Origin: Selenomonas sp.
GTDB taxonomy: Bacteria; Bacillota; Negativicutes; Selenomonadales; Selenomonadaceae
DNA length: 62,467 nucleotides
Assembly (NCBI GenBank): GCA_017635515.1
Contig: JAGBLH010000284.1
Span: forward strand, 1-62,467
Direction: 5' to 3'
The position numbers and the translations under genes were made by a program. The notes under the pieces are model-generated. The model saw nothing but the letters and a program-made list of their open reading frames with translations, was not told the origin of the DNA and did not search any database. Shown one piece after another: positions 8,923 to 17,945 of this stretch. The number at the start of each line of letters is the position of its first letter. Position 1 is the first letter of the stretch.

Positions 8923-9654
8923 ATGAAAATGAAGGTGCTTTGTGTCATACCTGCCCGTTACGCCTCTACCCGACTGCCGGGCAAGCCCTTGAAGGACATT
9001 GCCGGCAAGCCCATGGTGGTGAGGGTCTATGAGCGTGCCAGCCAGGCAGGGCTGGTGAATGAAACTCTGGTGGCTACCGATGACGAGCGCATCAAGACGG
9101 CGGTGGAGGCTGCAGGCGGCAAGGCCATGCTCACCCGGGCTGACCATGCCACGGGCACTGACAGGCTGGCTGAGGTGGCAGAGGCTTATCCTGACGTTGA
9201 CCTGATTGTCAATGTGCAGGGGGATGAGCCTTTGATTGAGCCGGGCCTCATTGACCAGCTGGCAGGGCTTTTTGCAAATGAGCCGGACTTGAAGATGGCT
9301 ACAGTGAAGACCGAGATGAAGGATGAGGCAGAGCAGAAGAACCCCAACAATGTGAAGGTGGTCTGCGATAAGGCAGGCTATGCCCTCTACTTCTCTCGTT
9401 CCCTCATGCCTTACCCCCGCAAGGGCGGCTGCCCGGTCTATAAGCATATTGGCATTTACGCCTATCGCCGGGATTTCCTCCTGCATTACGCCAAGATGGA
9501 GCCCACGCCCCTGGAGCAGGCCGAGTCTTTGGAGCAGCTGCGCGCCCTGGAGAATGGCTATCGCATCAAGGTAGTGGAGACCAAGGCCAAGTTCGTGGGC
9601 GTGGATACCGTCGAGGATCTGGAACGGGTCAATGAAATTTACAGGAACATGTGA
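8923..9654 (+). CDS. kdsB: CMP-Kdo synthetase KdsB
   Basis: Activates Kdo with CTP to give CMP-Kdo, the donor used by WaaA. The 243-residue protein shows IPARYASTRLPGKPL, ATDDERI, NVQGDEPLIEP and the late GVDTVEDLERV motif, all typical of 3-deoxy-manno-octulosonate cytidylyltransferase, and has normal length. AAAGGAG (8914-8920) overlaps the stop of waaA-lpxK and gives a short but usable spacing to the ATG at 8923; a second in-frame ATG lies at 8929. Translation is probably coupled to the upstream fusion gene. Confidence 0.95.
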   Translation: MKMKVLCVIPARYASTRLPGKPLKDIAGKPMVVRVYERASQAGLVNETLVATDDERIKTAVEAAGGKAMLTRADHATGTDRLAEVAEAYPDVDLIVNVQGDEPLIEPGLIDQLAGLFANEPDLKMATVKTEMKDEAEQKNPNNVKVVCDKAGYALYFSRSLMPYPRKGGCPVYKHIGIYAYRRDFLLHYAKMEPTPLEQAESLEQLRALENGYRIKVVETKAKFVGVDTVEDLERVNEIYRNM

Positions 9655-9704
9655 TAAAATAAACTTCAGTGTTTGTTTATGAAATACGTGGAAGGAGAAT
9701 CATC

Positions 9705-10529
9705 ATGAATAAAGTCAAGGTCGGCAGCTTCGAGATTGGTGGCGGCGAGCCTCTGGCGCTGATGGCAGGTCCCTGCGTGCTGGAGAGTCTGGACCGCTGC
9801 CTCTACATTGGCCGCACCATCAAGGATATCTGCGGGCGTCTGGGCATTCCCTACGTCTTCAAGGCTTCCTTTGACAAGGCCAATCGTTCCTCCTTCCACA
9901 GCTTCCGCGGCCCCGGCCTGAAGAAGGGGCTGGAGATGCTGGCGACCATCAAGCAGGAGCTGGGCGTGCCCGTGGTGACGGATATCCACGAGCAGAATCA
10001 GGCGGGGCCCGCGGCCAAGGTGGCGGACATCCTGCAAATTCCCGCTTTCCTCTCCCGTCAGACGGATCTTCTCCATGCCGCTGCCCAGACAGGCCGGGTG
10101 GTGAATGTGAAGAAGGGTCAGTTCCTGGCTCCCAAGGATATGCGCAATGTGGTGGACAAGCTCCATGAATCCGGCTGCGACCAGATGATGCTCACGGAGC
10201 GCGGCGCTTCCTTCGGCTACAATAACCTGGTGGTGGATATGAGGTCTCTGCCCATCATGCGTTCCTTCGGCTATCCTGTAGTCTTTGACGGCACCCACAG
10301 CGTGCAGCTCCCCGGCGGGGCAGGCACCACTTCCTCCGGCAACCGTGAGTATGTGGAATACCTGGTTCGCGCTGCCATAGGCGTGGGCATTGATGCCCTC
10401 TTCCTGGAGGTGCATGACAACCCCGAGGAGGCCCTGTCCGACGGTGCCAATATGGTGTATCTGGACAAGCTGGAAGATCTCTTGAAGGATGCTCTGGCTA
10501 TCCATGAAATTGTTCGAAAGAAACTTTGA
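9705..10529 (+). CDS. kdsA: 3-deoxy-8-phosphooctulonate synthase KdsA
   Basis: Condenses phosphoenolpyruvate with arabinose 5-phosphate to Kdo 8-phosphate. The 274 residues include the family signatures [31 protein letters not shown] and [11 protein letters not shown]. The ATG at 9705 is preceded by AAGGAG (9692-9697); the open frame begins 36 bp further upstream at 9669 but has no ribosome site there. It lies 50 bp after kdsB and 27 bp before kdsD, so the Kdo pathway genes are consecutive. Confidence 0.95.
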   Translation: MNKVKVGSFEIGGGEPLALMAGPCVLESLDRCLYIGRTIKDICGRLGIPYVFKASFDKANRSSFHSFRGPGLKKGLEMLATIKQELGVPVVTDIHEQNQAGPAAKVADILQIPAFLSRQTDLLHAAAQTGRVVNVKKGQFLAPKDMRNVVDKLHESGCDQMMLTERGASFGYNNLVVDMRSLPIMRSFGYPVVFDGTHSVQLPGGAGTTSSGNREYVEYLVRAAIGVGIDALFLEVHDNPEEALSDGANMVYLDKLEDLLKDALAIHEIVRKKL

Positions 10530-10556
10530 TGTCCTGACCTAGAAGGAGTTGCAGCC

Positions 10557-11531
10557 ATGTCCATGATAACGGAGAAAGCCCTGGAGACACTGGAGATAGA
10601 AGCGGGAGCTGTCGAGGCTCTGAAAGAGCGCATCGGGGATGAGTTCGAGGCGGCGGTGCAGTGCATACTGGACTGCACCGCCCGGGTGGTAGTGACTGGC
10701 ATGGGCAAGTCCGGCCATATCGGCAGGAAGATTGCCGCGACCCTGGCCAGCACCGGCACTCCTGCCTTCTTCATGCACCCCGGGGAGGCTTTCCACGGAG
10801 ATTTGGGCATGGTGACGGAAAAGGATGTAGTCATTGCCATTTCCAATAGTGGAGAAAGTTCTGAGGTAGTGAATATCCTGCCCATCATCCGCCGCATCGG
10901 GGCCACCATCATCGCCTTCTGCGGGCGCAGGGATTCCAATCTGGGCCGCCATGCCGATCACTTCATCGACATCGGGGTGGAGCGGGAGGCCTGCCCCCTG
11001 GGGCTGGCTCCTACTGCCAGCACTACGGCTACTCTGGCCACGGGTGATGCCATGGCCATGGCGCTCATGAGCGCCCGTAACTTCACCAGCCAGGACTTCG
11101 CCATGTTCCATCCCGGCGGGGCCTTGGGCAGGAAGCTGCTGCTGAAGGTGGAGAACGTCATGCACACCGGGGAGGACAACCCCATCGTCACGGCGGACAA
11201 GACTGCCAAGGATGCCCTGTTCACCATGACGGACAAGGGGCTGGGGGCGGTTTCCGTGGTGGACGAGCAGGGCAAGTTCATCGGCCTCATCACAGATGGC
11301 ATCATTCGCCGGGCCTTGGCCAAGGATTACAAGTTCCTGGATGAGCCGGTGAAGGCCATCATGTTTGAGACGCCGCTGACCATTTCCAAGGACAAGCTGG
11401 CGGCAGCGGCCCTCTCCGTCATGGAGAAGCACAAGCCACGCCCGGTCACGGTGCTGCCGGTCATCGGCGAAGACCGCACCCCCGTGGGCATTGTGCATCT
11501 GACCGACCTCTTGCGCCAAGGCGTGGTGTAA
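10557..11531 (+). CDS. kdsD: Arabinose-5-phosphate isomerase KdsD (KpsF/GutQ family)
   Basis: Interconverts ribulose 5-phosphate and arabinose 5-phosphate, the first step of Kdo synthesis. The 324-residue protein has the family layout: a SIS sugar-isomerase domain (about 35-180, with VVTGMGKSGHIGRKIAATLAST and ISNSGESSEV) followed by two CBS domains (about 205-320). AGAAGGAG lies upstream of the ATG. Its place between kdsA and kdsC supports the Kdo role over the related sorbitol-operon GutQ function. Confidence 0.93.
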   Translation: MSMITEKALETLEIEAGAVEALKERIGDEFEAAVQCILDCTARVVVTGMGKSGHIGRKIAATLASTGTPAFFMHPGEAFHGDLGMVTEKDVVIAISNSGESSEVVNILPIIRRIGATIIAFCGRRDSNLGRHADHFIDIGVEREACPLGLAPTASTTATLATGDAMAMALMSARNFTSQDFAMFHPGGALGRKLLLKVENVMHTGEDNPIVTADKTAKDALFTMTDKGLGAVSVVDEQGKFIGLITDGIIRRALAKDYKFLDEPVKAIMFETPLTISKDKLAAAALSVMEKHKPRPVTVLPVIGEDRTPVGIVHLTDLLRQGVV

Positions 11532-11564
11532 GAGTGAGGCGTTAAGACAAGCGAGGCAGGATTT

Positions 11565-12149
11565 ATGGAAATCAAGGCAGAGGCCCTGGCGCGGGGCAAG
11601 AAAATAAAGCTCGTCATCTTCGATGTGGACGGGGTCATGACGGACGGTGGCATTTATGTGGGGCCGGAGGGCGAGCTCTACAAGCCCTTCAACTGCAAGG
11701 ACGGCCTGGGCATCACGCTGGCTCACCGCTCCGGGCTGCGCACCGCCATCATCACGGGGCGGGAGTCGAAGCAGCTGGCCTATCGGGCCGGGGAGCTTCA
11801 CATCACCGAGGTCATGCAGGGCCACCGCAACAAGCGGGGGGCTTACAAGGAGCTCAAGGAGCGGCAGAACCTTGCAGATGAGGAAATCGCCTATGTGGGG
11901 GATGACCTCATCGACCTGCCCGTGATGGTACAGGTGGGCTTGCCTCTGGCTGTGGCTGATGCTGTGCCGGAAGTCAGGGACTGCTCTCTGGTGGTGTCTG
12001 GCAAGGAGGGGGGCCACGGGGCCATCCGGGAGCTTTTGGAGTTTATCCTCAAGGCACAGGGGAAATGGGAACCGATTGTGGCGTCCTTCAAGGATGCCAG
12101 CGAGCAGATGGAAAATATTGCAACCCCCACGGAGGCGTTGCAGCAGTGA
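11565..12149 (+). CDS. kdsC: Kdo-8-phosphate phosphatase KdsC
   Basis: HAD-superfamily phosphatase that removes phosphate from Kdo 8-phosphate. Motif I is IFDVDGVMTDGG near residues 20-31, with the two catalytic aspartates; the late motif YVGDDLIDLPVM supplies the magnesium-binding acidic pair. It has 194 residues, a little longer than the usual 170-185 because of a C-terminal tail after LLEFILKAQGKW. No cap domain is present, as expected for the C0 HAD subclass. The ATG follows AGGCAGGA. With kdsD, kdsA and kdsB it completes CMP-Kdo synthesis. Confidence 0.92.
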   Translation: MEIKAEALARGKKIKLVIFDVDGVMTDGGIYVGPEGELYKPFNCKDGLGITLAHRSGLRTAIITGRESKQLAYRAGELHITEVMQGHRNKRGAYKELKERQNLADEEIAYVGDDLIDLPVMVQVGLPLAVADAVPEVRDCSLVVSGKEGGHGAIRELLEFILKAQGKWEPIVASFKDASEQMENIATPTEALQQ

Positions 12150-12165
12150 TGGGAGAGTTCGGTCC

Positions 12166-13080
12166 ATGCAGTATAAATTGGTAATGTTCATGAGCAGGGT
12201 CTGCTGCTGCCTGCCCCATGGCCTGCTTATGGCTGCAGGCTGGGTGCTGGGAAATCTCTACTACCTCCTGATCAAGAAGCAGAGGGAGAGGGCGGTGGCG
12301 CAGATGATGCCGGCCCTGGGGGTAGATGAGGCCAGGGCGCGGCAGCTGGTGAAGGAATCCTTCGTGAACCTGGCCCGCAATGTGCTGGAAATCCTCTACA
12401 TGCCAGCCCTGACCAAGGAGAACTTTTCCAAGTATGTGGAGATCGACCATCTGGAGCGCATGGAGGAAGCCCTGGCTGAGGGCAAGGGGGTAGTGGTGCT
12501 CACGGGCCATATCGGCACCTGGGAGTGGCTGTCTGCCGCTTTCACCATGAATGATATGCCCGTCACCGCCATTGCCAAGCCCCAGCCCAATATCCAGTAT
12601 ACCAATGCGCTGGACGACCTTCGCAAGACCATCAACGTGCAGATTTTCTCACGGGGCACCAGCGAGCTGATGGCAGCAGCCAGGGCGCTGAAGGCGGGGA
12701 AGATCCTCGGCTTCCTGGCTGACCAGGACGGCGGCCCCGGCGGGGCGCTCATAGACTTTCTGGGCAAGCCTGCCGCCACCCCCATGGGCCCGGCTGTCTT
12801 TGCCCGCAAGTTCCATTCCCCTGTGCTGCCCGCTTTCATCATCAGGCAGCCAGATGGCAAGCACAAGGTTATCATCAAGGAAGTCATGCGCTATAAGGAT
12901 ACGGGCGACCCGGACCAGGACCTTTATGATTTCACGGTGGAGATGACCAAGATCCTTGAGCAGGTGGTCCGGGAGAATCCCACCCAGTGGCTCTGGTTCC
13001 AGAAGCGCTGGAATACCACGCCGGAGATGATGAAATCTGGCAAGCATCACACAGCGCTGTCCAAGGAGGAAAAGGCATGA
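12166..13080 (+). CDS. Late lipid A acyltransferase (LpxL/HtrB family)
   Basis: Inner-membrane acyltransferase expected to add a secondary acyl chain to Kdo-lipid A. The 304-residue protein has an N-terminal hydrophobic segment (about 5-28). It carries the catalytic HX4E motif in TGHIGTWEW, and FLADQDGG and the C-terminal NPTQWLWFQKRW typical of LpxL/LpxM. The ATG at 12166 is preceded by GGGAGA. The frame is open much further upstream through kdsC, but that stretch is a shadow. Only one late acyltransferase is present, so a penta-acyl product is possible if no other copy exists. Its stop overlaps the lptC start by four bases (ATGA). Confidence 0.9.
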   Translation: MQYKLVMFMSRVCCCLPHGLLMAAGWVLGNLYYLLIKKQRERAVAQMMPALGVDEARARQLVKESFVNLARNVLEILYMPALTKENFSKYVEIDHLERMEEALAEGKGVVVLTGHIGTWEWLSAAFTMNDMPVTAIAKPQPNIQYTNALDDLRKTINVQIFSRGTSELMAAARALKAGKILGFLADQDGGPGGALIDFLGKPAATPMGPAVFARKFHSPVLPAFIIRQPDGKHKVIIKEVMRYKDTGDPDQDLYDFTVEMTKILEQVVRENPTQWLWFQKRWNTTPEMMKSGKHHTALSKEEKA

Positions 13081-13673
13081 GCAATAGAGCCAAGGCCCTG
13101 GCGGCAGTCATTGCCGCACTGGCCGTGGGGCTGGTAGTGTGGGCAGTGGCCACGGTGCCGGATGCGCCGAAGATAGTGCCGCAACCCGAGAATAAAACCA
13201 TGAGCTATGATGGCAATACCATCAGCGAAGAAAAGAACGGCAGGAAGATTTGGGAGCTTACCTCCGCGCATATTGAAGTGGACGTGGACACCCAGGATGT
13301 GACCATGCAGGACATCACCGGCCATTTTTACGCCGAGGATGGCAAGGTGGCCGAGCTGAAGGCTGAGAGCGGTGTCTACGGCGGCAAGTCCAGGGACATC
13401 AAGCTCAAGGGCGGCATCTTCGTCACCTACAGCGACGGGGCCATCCTCGTCAGCAAAGAGCTGGAGTGGAAGAATCAGGAAGAAATCCTCACTGCCCTGG
13501 GCGATGTGAAGTCCGTCCGGGAAGACCTGCTGATCACTGCTGACAAGATAGAGAGCAGCGACAGCTTCAACAAGATAAAGGCCGTGGGCCATGCCCATCT
13601 GGAGAAGAATGAGGAGAAGGCCAAGGCCATGGCTGAGGAAATGAAGAAGTCGGGAGGCAAGACTGATGAATAA
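13077..13673 (+). CDS. lptC: LPS export periplasmic bridge protein LptC
   Basis: Bitopic inner-membrane protein that receives LPS from LptB2FG and passes it to LptA. The 198-residue product has one N-terminal transmembrane helix (about 6-26) followed by a beta-rich periplasmic domain of the LptC/YrbK kind, with repeated short strands (TQDVTMQDITGHFYAEDGK). A charged lysine/glutamate-rich tail forms the last 25 residues. The ATG overlaps the preceding stop and has AAGGAGGA at 13062-13069; the longer frame reaching to 12987 lies inside the acyltransferase gene. The following gene overlaps it by 8 bp, indicating translational coupling. Confidence 0.85.
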   Translation: MSNRAKALAAVIAALAVGLVVWAVATVPDAPKIVPQPENKTMSYDGNTISEEKNGRKIWELTSAHIEVDVDTQDVTMQDITGHFYAEDGKVAELKAESGVYGGKSRDIKLKGGIFVTYSDGAILVSKELEWKNQEEILTALGDVKSVREDLLITADKIESSDSFNKIKAVGHAHLEKNEEKAKAMAEEMKKSGGKTDE

Positions 13674-14352
13674 GATGAAAGTGATCGGCGCAGGGCTGGC
13701 CCTCAGCCTGCTGGCGAGCTCCTGGGCTTTGGCGGCAGACAACAAGGTGCCTGCCTCCCTGGATGCAGATACCGTGGAGTACGATATGCGAACCGGTGAA
13801 ATCATTGCCACGGACAACGTGCTCATGAAGCGCGGGGATGCCAAGGTGGCGGGGGCAAGGGCCACCTACAATATCAACACCATGGCCGGTTCCGTCATCG
13901 GCAATGTCATCGCTGTCAAGGGCGATATACGCATCACCTGCGACCAGCTAATTTCCGAAGGACAGGAGCATATGCTGGCCATGGGCAGTGTCCACGGCAC
14001 CCAGCAGGACAGGGAATTTACGGGGGAGCGGGTGGACTATTACCCGACCCAGAATGACTATGTCAGGCTGGACAACGGCGGCACCGCCAGCAGCAAGGAC
14101 GGCTTCTTCCGGGCCGATTTCCTGGAGGGCTGGCTGAAGGACGAACACTATGTGGGCGTGGGCAATGTCTATGTCAATAGTCCCACCAAGGATTTGGAAG
14201 CCGGGGGAGACCGGGTGGATTACTACGGCAAGGACACGGGCAAGGCTGTCATGACCGGCCATGCCTGGGCCGTGCAGGACAACAACACCCTGCGGGGCAA
14301 TAAGCTGACCCTTTATATGGCCAAGGATGGCTCAGCCAAGGCACAGCAGTAA
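13666..14352 (+). CDS. lptA: LPS transport periplasmic protein LptA (OstA-like)
   Basis: Periplasmic protein with the OstA/LptA beta-jellyroll that forms the bridge carrying LPS to the outer membrane. The 228 residues begin with a cleavable signal peptide ending near ASSWALAADN. They continue with repeated strands of the family type (YDMRTGEIIATDNVLMKRGDA, ATYNINTMAGSVIGNV). The length is above the roughly 185 residues of E. coli LptA, suggesting an extra turn or two of the jellyroll. The start overlaps lptC by 8 bp and has GGGAGG upstream. Partners lptB and a permease follow directly; the outer-membrane translocon lptD is not in the window. Confidence 0.85.
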   Translation: MNKMKVIGAGLALSLLASSWALAADNKVPASLDADTVEYDMRTGEIIATDNVLMKRGDAKVAGARATYNINTMAGSVIGNVIAVKGDIRITCDQLISEGQEHMLAMGSVHGTQQDREFTGERVDYYPTQNDYVRLDNGGTASSKDGFFRADFLEGWLKDEHYVGVGNVYVNSPTKDLEAGGDRVDYYGKDTGKAVMTGHAWAVQDNNTLRGNKLTLYMAKDGSAKAQQ

Positions 14353-14377
14353 CAGTATTTGAGTGGAGGACTTAGCT

Positions 14378-15097
14378 TTGCATATCGAAGCCAAGAATCT
14401 GGTGAAAAGGTTCAAGGACCGTACCGTCGTGGACAGGGTGTCCCTGCGGGTGGAAAAAGGCGAGATAGTAGGTCTTTTGGGGCCCAACGGGGCGGGTAAG
14501 ACCACCAGCTTTTACATGATAGTGGGACTGGAGAGGCCCGATTCCGGGGAAGTGAACCTCTCAGGCGTGGACATCACCAGCATGCCCATGTACCGTCGCG
14601 CCCGTCTGGGGATTTCCTATCTGCCCCAGGAGGCTTCTATTTTCCGCAAGCTCACGGTTGAAGAAAATATCATGGCCATCCTGGAAACCACGGAACTTTC
14701 CAAGGCTGAGCAGCGGCATAAGTATGAATCCCTGCTGGACGAATTCAATATCGGCCATGTGCGGGAGCGCAAGGGCACGGAGCTCTCCGGCGGTGAGCGC
14801 CGCCGGGTGGAGATTGCCCGCTGCCTGGCCCTAGAGCCGCAGTTCATCCTGCTGGACGAGCCCTTCGCCGGCGTAGACCCGCTGGCGGTGGCGGACATCC
14901 AGGAAATCATCCAGTATCTCAGGCAGCGGGGCATGGGCATCCTCATCACCGACCACAATGTCAGGGAGACTCTGCATATCGTGGACAGGGCCTATATCCT
15001 CAACAATGGCAAGATACTCCTGGAAGGTGACAGCGACACCATCGCCAACAGTCCTATCGCCAAAAAGTTCTATCTGGGCGATAATTTCACGTTGTAA
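14378..15097 (+). CDS. lptB: LPS export ABC transporter ATPase LptB
   Basis: Cytoplasmic ATPase that powers LPS extraction from the inner membrane. The 239 residues carry Walker [10 protein letters not shown] (35-43), signature [15 protein letters not shown], Walker [14 protein letters not shown] and the H-loop [12 protein letters not shown] at 14363 is also in frame, but TGGAGGA (14364-14370) gives 7-nt spacing to the TTG at 14378, which yields the usual LptB length. It lies between lptA and the permease gene. Confidence 0.94.
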   Translation: MHIEAKNLVKRFKDRTVVDRVSLRVEKGEIVGLLGPNGAGKTTSFYMIVGLERPDSGEVNLSGVDITSMPMYRRARLGISYLPQEASIFRKLTVEENIMAILETTELSKAEQRHKYESLLDEFNIGHVRERKGTELSGGERRRVEIARCLALEPQFILLDEPFAGVDPLAVADIQEIIQYLRQRGMGILITDHNVRETLHIVDRAYILNNGKILLEGDSDTIANSPIAKKFYLGDNFTL

Positions 15098-15108
15098 GGA
15101 GCAGCAGG

Positions 15109-16209
15109 ATGAAACTGAGAATTTTAGACAAGTACATATTCAGGGAAATCTTTCTGTCCTTCATCTTTGGCATTTGCGCCTTTTCGGCGGTGTTCATAGG
15201 TTCTGGGACACTCTTCAAGATTGCCAAGTTCATCACGGACTACGGGGCCTCCCTGTCGGCGGTGATGAAAATCTTCGTTTTCAGCATGCCAAGCGTCATT
15301 ATCTGGACCTTTCCCATGTCCATGCTGCTGGCGACCCTGCTGACCTTCGGCAAGCTTTCCGGCTCTTCGGAAATCACGGCCATGAAGTCCTGCGGCGTGA
15401 GCTTCACCCGCATTGCCACCCCTGCCATCGTCATGGGCCTGGTGGTGAGCATCTGCGCGGTGCTCTTCAATGAGCATGTGGTGCCCTGGGCCAATACTGC
15501 CTACGGCAATGTGCTCTACTATGAGATACAGGGCAACACCACCATGCAGTCCCAGGAGCATGTCATCCTGAAGGAAATCAAGGATGGCAAGATCCAGCGC
15601 CTGGTTTATGCCCGCCTGTTTGAGGCTGAGAGGGAGCGCCTGACTGGGGTCACCATGCAGGAATTCGATTCCGAGGGCAATGTGAGCCATGTGGAGAATG
15701 CCGAGTATGCGAAATGGGATGGCAGGGGCTGGACCATGCACAATGGCATCATCTATGACATCACCGAGGGGGAGGGCAAAGCGGGGCACAGCTTCCGCTT
15801 CGACAAGCAGACCCTGCCCGTGGCAGCCACGCCCACCCAGGTGATAAGGGCGCAGAAGGACCCTTCGGAGCTTACCATGAAGGAACTGCGGGCAGAGATC
15901 AACATCATGAAGACCCAGTATGTGAACACCAACAAACTGGAAGCAGAGCTTTACCAGCGCGTCAGCGTGCCTATGGCTAGCCTGGTCTTTGCCCTGGTGG
16001 GCGTGCCTCTGGGGCTTCAGCCCAACCGCAATTCTTCATCTGCCGGCTTTGCCATGAGCGTCATCATCATCTTCCTGTACTATGCGCTCATGACTATGGG
16101 CAATGCCCTGGCTCGCAGCGGTGCCATGGCTCCCCTGCTGGCAGTCTGGATACCGAATATCGTGGGCCTCCTGGCAGGAGGATTCCTCATCAGGAGAGCT
16201 TCCAAATAA
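15109..16209 (+). CDS. LptF/LptG family LPS export permease
   Basis: YjgP/YjgQ family inner-membrane permease, 366 residues. Three helices lie in the N-terminal third (starting LDKYIFREIFLSFIFG) and three in the C-terminal part (from about 290), with a periplasmic beta-jellyroll domain between, the layout of LptF and LptG. In E. coli the transporter uses one LptF and one LptG; only a single gene occurs here and the next gene is unrelated. The second subunit may lie elsewhere, or this protein may act as a homodimer. Sequence alone does not separate LptF from LptG, so no symbol is given. Confidence 0.88.
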   Translation: MKLRILDKYIFREIFLSFIFGICAFSAVFIGSGTLFKIAKFITDYGASLSAVMKIFVFSMPSVIIWTFPMSMLLATLLTFGKLSGSSEITAMKSCGVSFTRIATPAIVMGLVVSICAVLFNEHVVPWANTAYGNVLYYEIQGNTTMQSQEHVILKEIKDGKIQRLVYARLFEAERERLTGVTMQEFDSEGNVSHVENAEYAKWDGRGWTMHNGIIYDITEGEGKAGHSFRFDKQTLPVAATPTQVIRAQKDPSELTMKELRAEINIMKTQYVNTNKLEAELYQRVSVPMASLVFALVGVPLGLQPNRNSSSAGFAMSVIIIFLYYALMTMGNALARSGAMAPLLAVWIPNIVGLLAGGFLIRRASK

Positions 16210-16261
16210 AGATCAGCAAGACAAGCAGCAATAATTTTACCCGGAAAGGCGGCAGCAGTAG

Positions 16262-17518
16262 ATGTATGGTGTATTCCTCATAGTAGTTCTGATACTGACA
16301 GGCGGAGCCATTGCCTTTATTGGTGACCGCCTGGGCACCAAGATAGGCAAGAAGCGTCTCTCCATCCTGGGGCTGCGTCCCCGGCATACCTCCATTATCG
16401 TTACCATCATCACGGGGGCTTTTATCACCACCATGACCTTCGCGGTGCTGGCCGCCACTTCCGAAAATGTCCGCACAGCCCTCTTCGGCATGGAAAAGCT
16501 CAAGCAACATATGGCGGAGATGCAGCAGAATATCGAAATGGCAGGGCAGGAGCTGCAGGCGGCGAGAGTGGAGAAGGAAGCTGCCGACAGCGCCCTGGAC
16601 AGGGCCAAGGACGAGGTGGAAAAGCTCCAGTCCCAGCAGAAGGAACTGGAAGCAGCCTCCAAGGAACTGCAGGCGGGCAACGAACTGCTGCAGCGGGAAA
16701 AGGAAGCCCTGCAGGGCGAAAAGGAAATCCTGCAGGGAGAGAAGGAAAGCCTGGGCAGGGAAAATGAGTCCCTGCTGGCAGAGAATGGCAGCCTGGCAGA
16801 GAACAACGAAAAACTCAGCCGGGACAACAAGAGCCTGGAGCAGAATGCCCAGAATCTCAGGGATGGCCTGATCACCATGCGCGAGGGCGATATCACCTTC
16901 CGGGCAGGGGAGATCCTGGCCAGCGGGGTCATTCAGGGCAACCGCAGCCAGGAGACTGTGGAGGCAGATTTGCAGTCTCTGGCCCAGCTGGCGAACCGCA
17001 ATGTATCTGCCCGCCTGGGCATCAATCTGACCGATCAGGGCCTTTGGATTTACCAGCCTGAGGCCGAGGCCGCCATCAAGGCCATTGCGGAAAGCCCCCA
17101 GGACATGGTGGTGCGCATCGTGGCTGCTGGCAATCTGGTGCGGGGCGAGGTGGTTCGTGCCTCCCTTGAGCTTTACAAGAACAGCATCATCTACGGCAGC
17201 AAGGAGCTGATCATAGCCAAGCCCTACACCCTCCGCCGCCATGACGAGGAAGAGGCAGAGATGGTGGCCATGGATTTCCTGATGAATGTCAATCAGGCGG
17301 CAGTGATCAAGGGCATACTGCCAGAGCCTCTCCGCGGCTCCGTGGGTGTCATCGAAGGGGCGCAGTTCTACAATCTGGTGCAGAATCTCCAGAGCTGCAC
17401 CGACCACATCGTGCTCTCGGCCTACGCCCGTGATGCCACCGATGCCCTGGGCCCCCTGCGCATTGATTTCAAGCTGGAGCCTGCCCAGGATGCCGATGGC
17501 ATTTATCCCGTGAAGTGA
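16262..17518 (+). CDS. DUF3084 membrane protein with long coiled coil
   Basis: Function unknown. The 418-residue protein has two N-terminal transmembrane helices (about 2-20 and 45-66) with a short basic loop between them. An uninterrupted charged coiled coil spans about 75-200, including tandem copies of a 7-residue unit like LQGEKEI. A globular C-terminal DUF3084-type domain occupies about 205-418. The same pairing with a YqgF-like nuclease downstream (14 bp away) suggests an operon. The start is an ATG with a weak purine-rich site (GGAAAGG) about 13 bp upstream. A scaffold or envelope-organising role is only a guess. Confidence 0.75.
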   Translation: MYGVFLIVVLILTGGAIAFIGDRLGTKIGKKRLSILGLRPRHTSIIVTIITGAFITTMTFAVLAATSENVRTALFGMEKLKQHMAEMQQNIEMAGQELQAARVEKEAADSALDRAKDEVEKLQSQQKELEAASKELQAGNELLQREKEALQGEKEILQGEKESLGRENESLLAENGSLAENNEKLSRDNKSLEQNAQNLRDGLITMREGDITFRAGEILASGVIQGNRSQETVEADLQSLAQLANRNVSARLGINLTDQGLWIYQPEAEAAIKAIAESPQDMVVRIVAAGNLVRGEVVRASLELYKNSIIYGSKELIIAKPYTLRRHDEEEAEMVAMDFLMNVNQAAVIKGILPEPLRGSVGVIEGAQFYNLVQNLQSCTDHIVLSAYARDATDALGPLRIDFKLEPAQDADGIYPVK

Positions 17519-17531
17519 AAGGCGGGCAAGC

Positions 17532-17933
17532 ATGAATATCATGGCAGTTGACCCGGGCAGGGACAAATGCGGCCTGGCAGTGATAGACGGTCAGGGAAGG
17601 ATTCTCTGGCGGCAGGTGATTGAAACCGGGGACTTGGAGAAAATTGCTCAGGAGAGGGCAGGGGAGTTTGCCCCTGCCTGCGTGATCCTGGGCAATGGCA
17701 CCACCAGCAAGGCCGCAGGGGGACGGCTGCAAGCAGCCCTGCCGGATCTGGCCTTGAAGGTGGTGGACGAATACCGCACCACCGAGGAAGCCAAGAAGCT
17801 CTACTGGCAGGTGAATCCACCCAAGGGCTGGCGCAAGCTCCTGCCCGTCACCATGCAGGTGCCCCCGGAGCCGGTGGACGACCTGGTGGCGGTGATACTC
17901 GCCCGCCGGGAGCAGGAGAAAGGGACTGTGTGA
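17532..17933 (+). CDS. RNase H-like YqgF/RuvX-family protein
   Basis: Short RNase H-fold protein (133 residues) opening with MAVDPGRDKCGLAV, the first catalytic-aspartate strand of YqgF/RuvX-like nucleases. VILGNGTTSK is the second strand, and VDEYRTTEEAK and the late VDDLVAVILA carry further acidic residues. Canonical YqgF matures the 5' end of 16S rRNA. This one is divergent and could be a paralogue, since in many Firmicutes the main yqgF lies beside alaS and yrzL. It sits 14 bp after the DUF3084 gene and 13 bp before the dCMP deaminase. Confidence 0.7.
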   Translation: MNIMAVDPGRDKCGLAVIDGQGRILWRQVIETGDLEKIAQERAGEFAPACVILGNGTTSKAAGGRLQAALPDLALKVVDEYRTTEEAKKLYWQVNPPKGWRKLLPVTMQVPPEPVDDLVAVILARREQEKGTV

Positions 17934-17945
17934 GGAGGAAGCCAC

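Noticed and set aside
10539..12191. 550-codon minus-strand open frame opposite kdsD and kdsC
   Set aside because: It is an antisense shadow of two well-identified genes. It lacks any protein-like motif and is explained by the high-GC codon bias.
16190..17566. 458-codon minus-strand open frame opposite the DUF3084 gene
   Set aside because: Leu/Gln-rich shadow of a coiled-coil gene; no ribosome site or domain.
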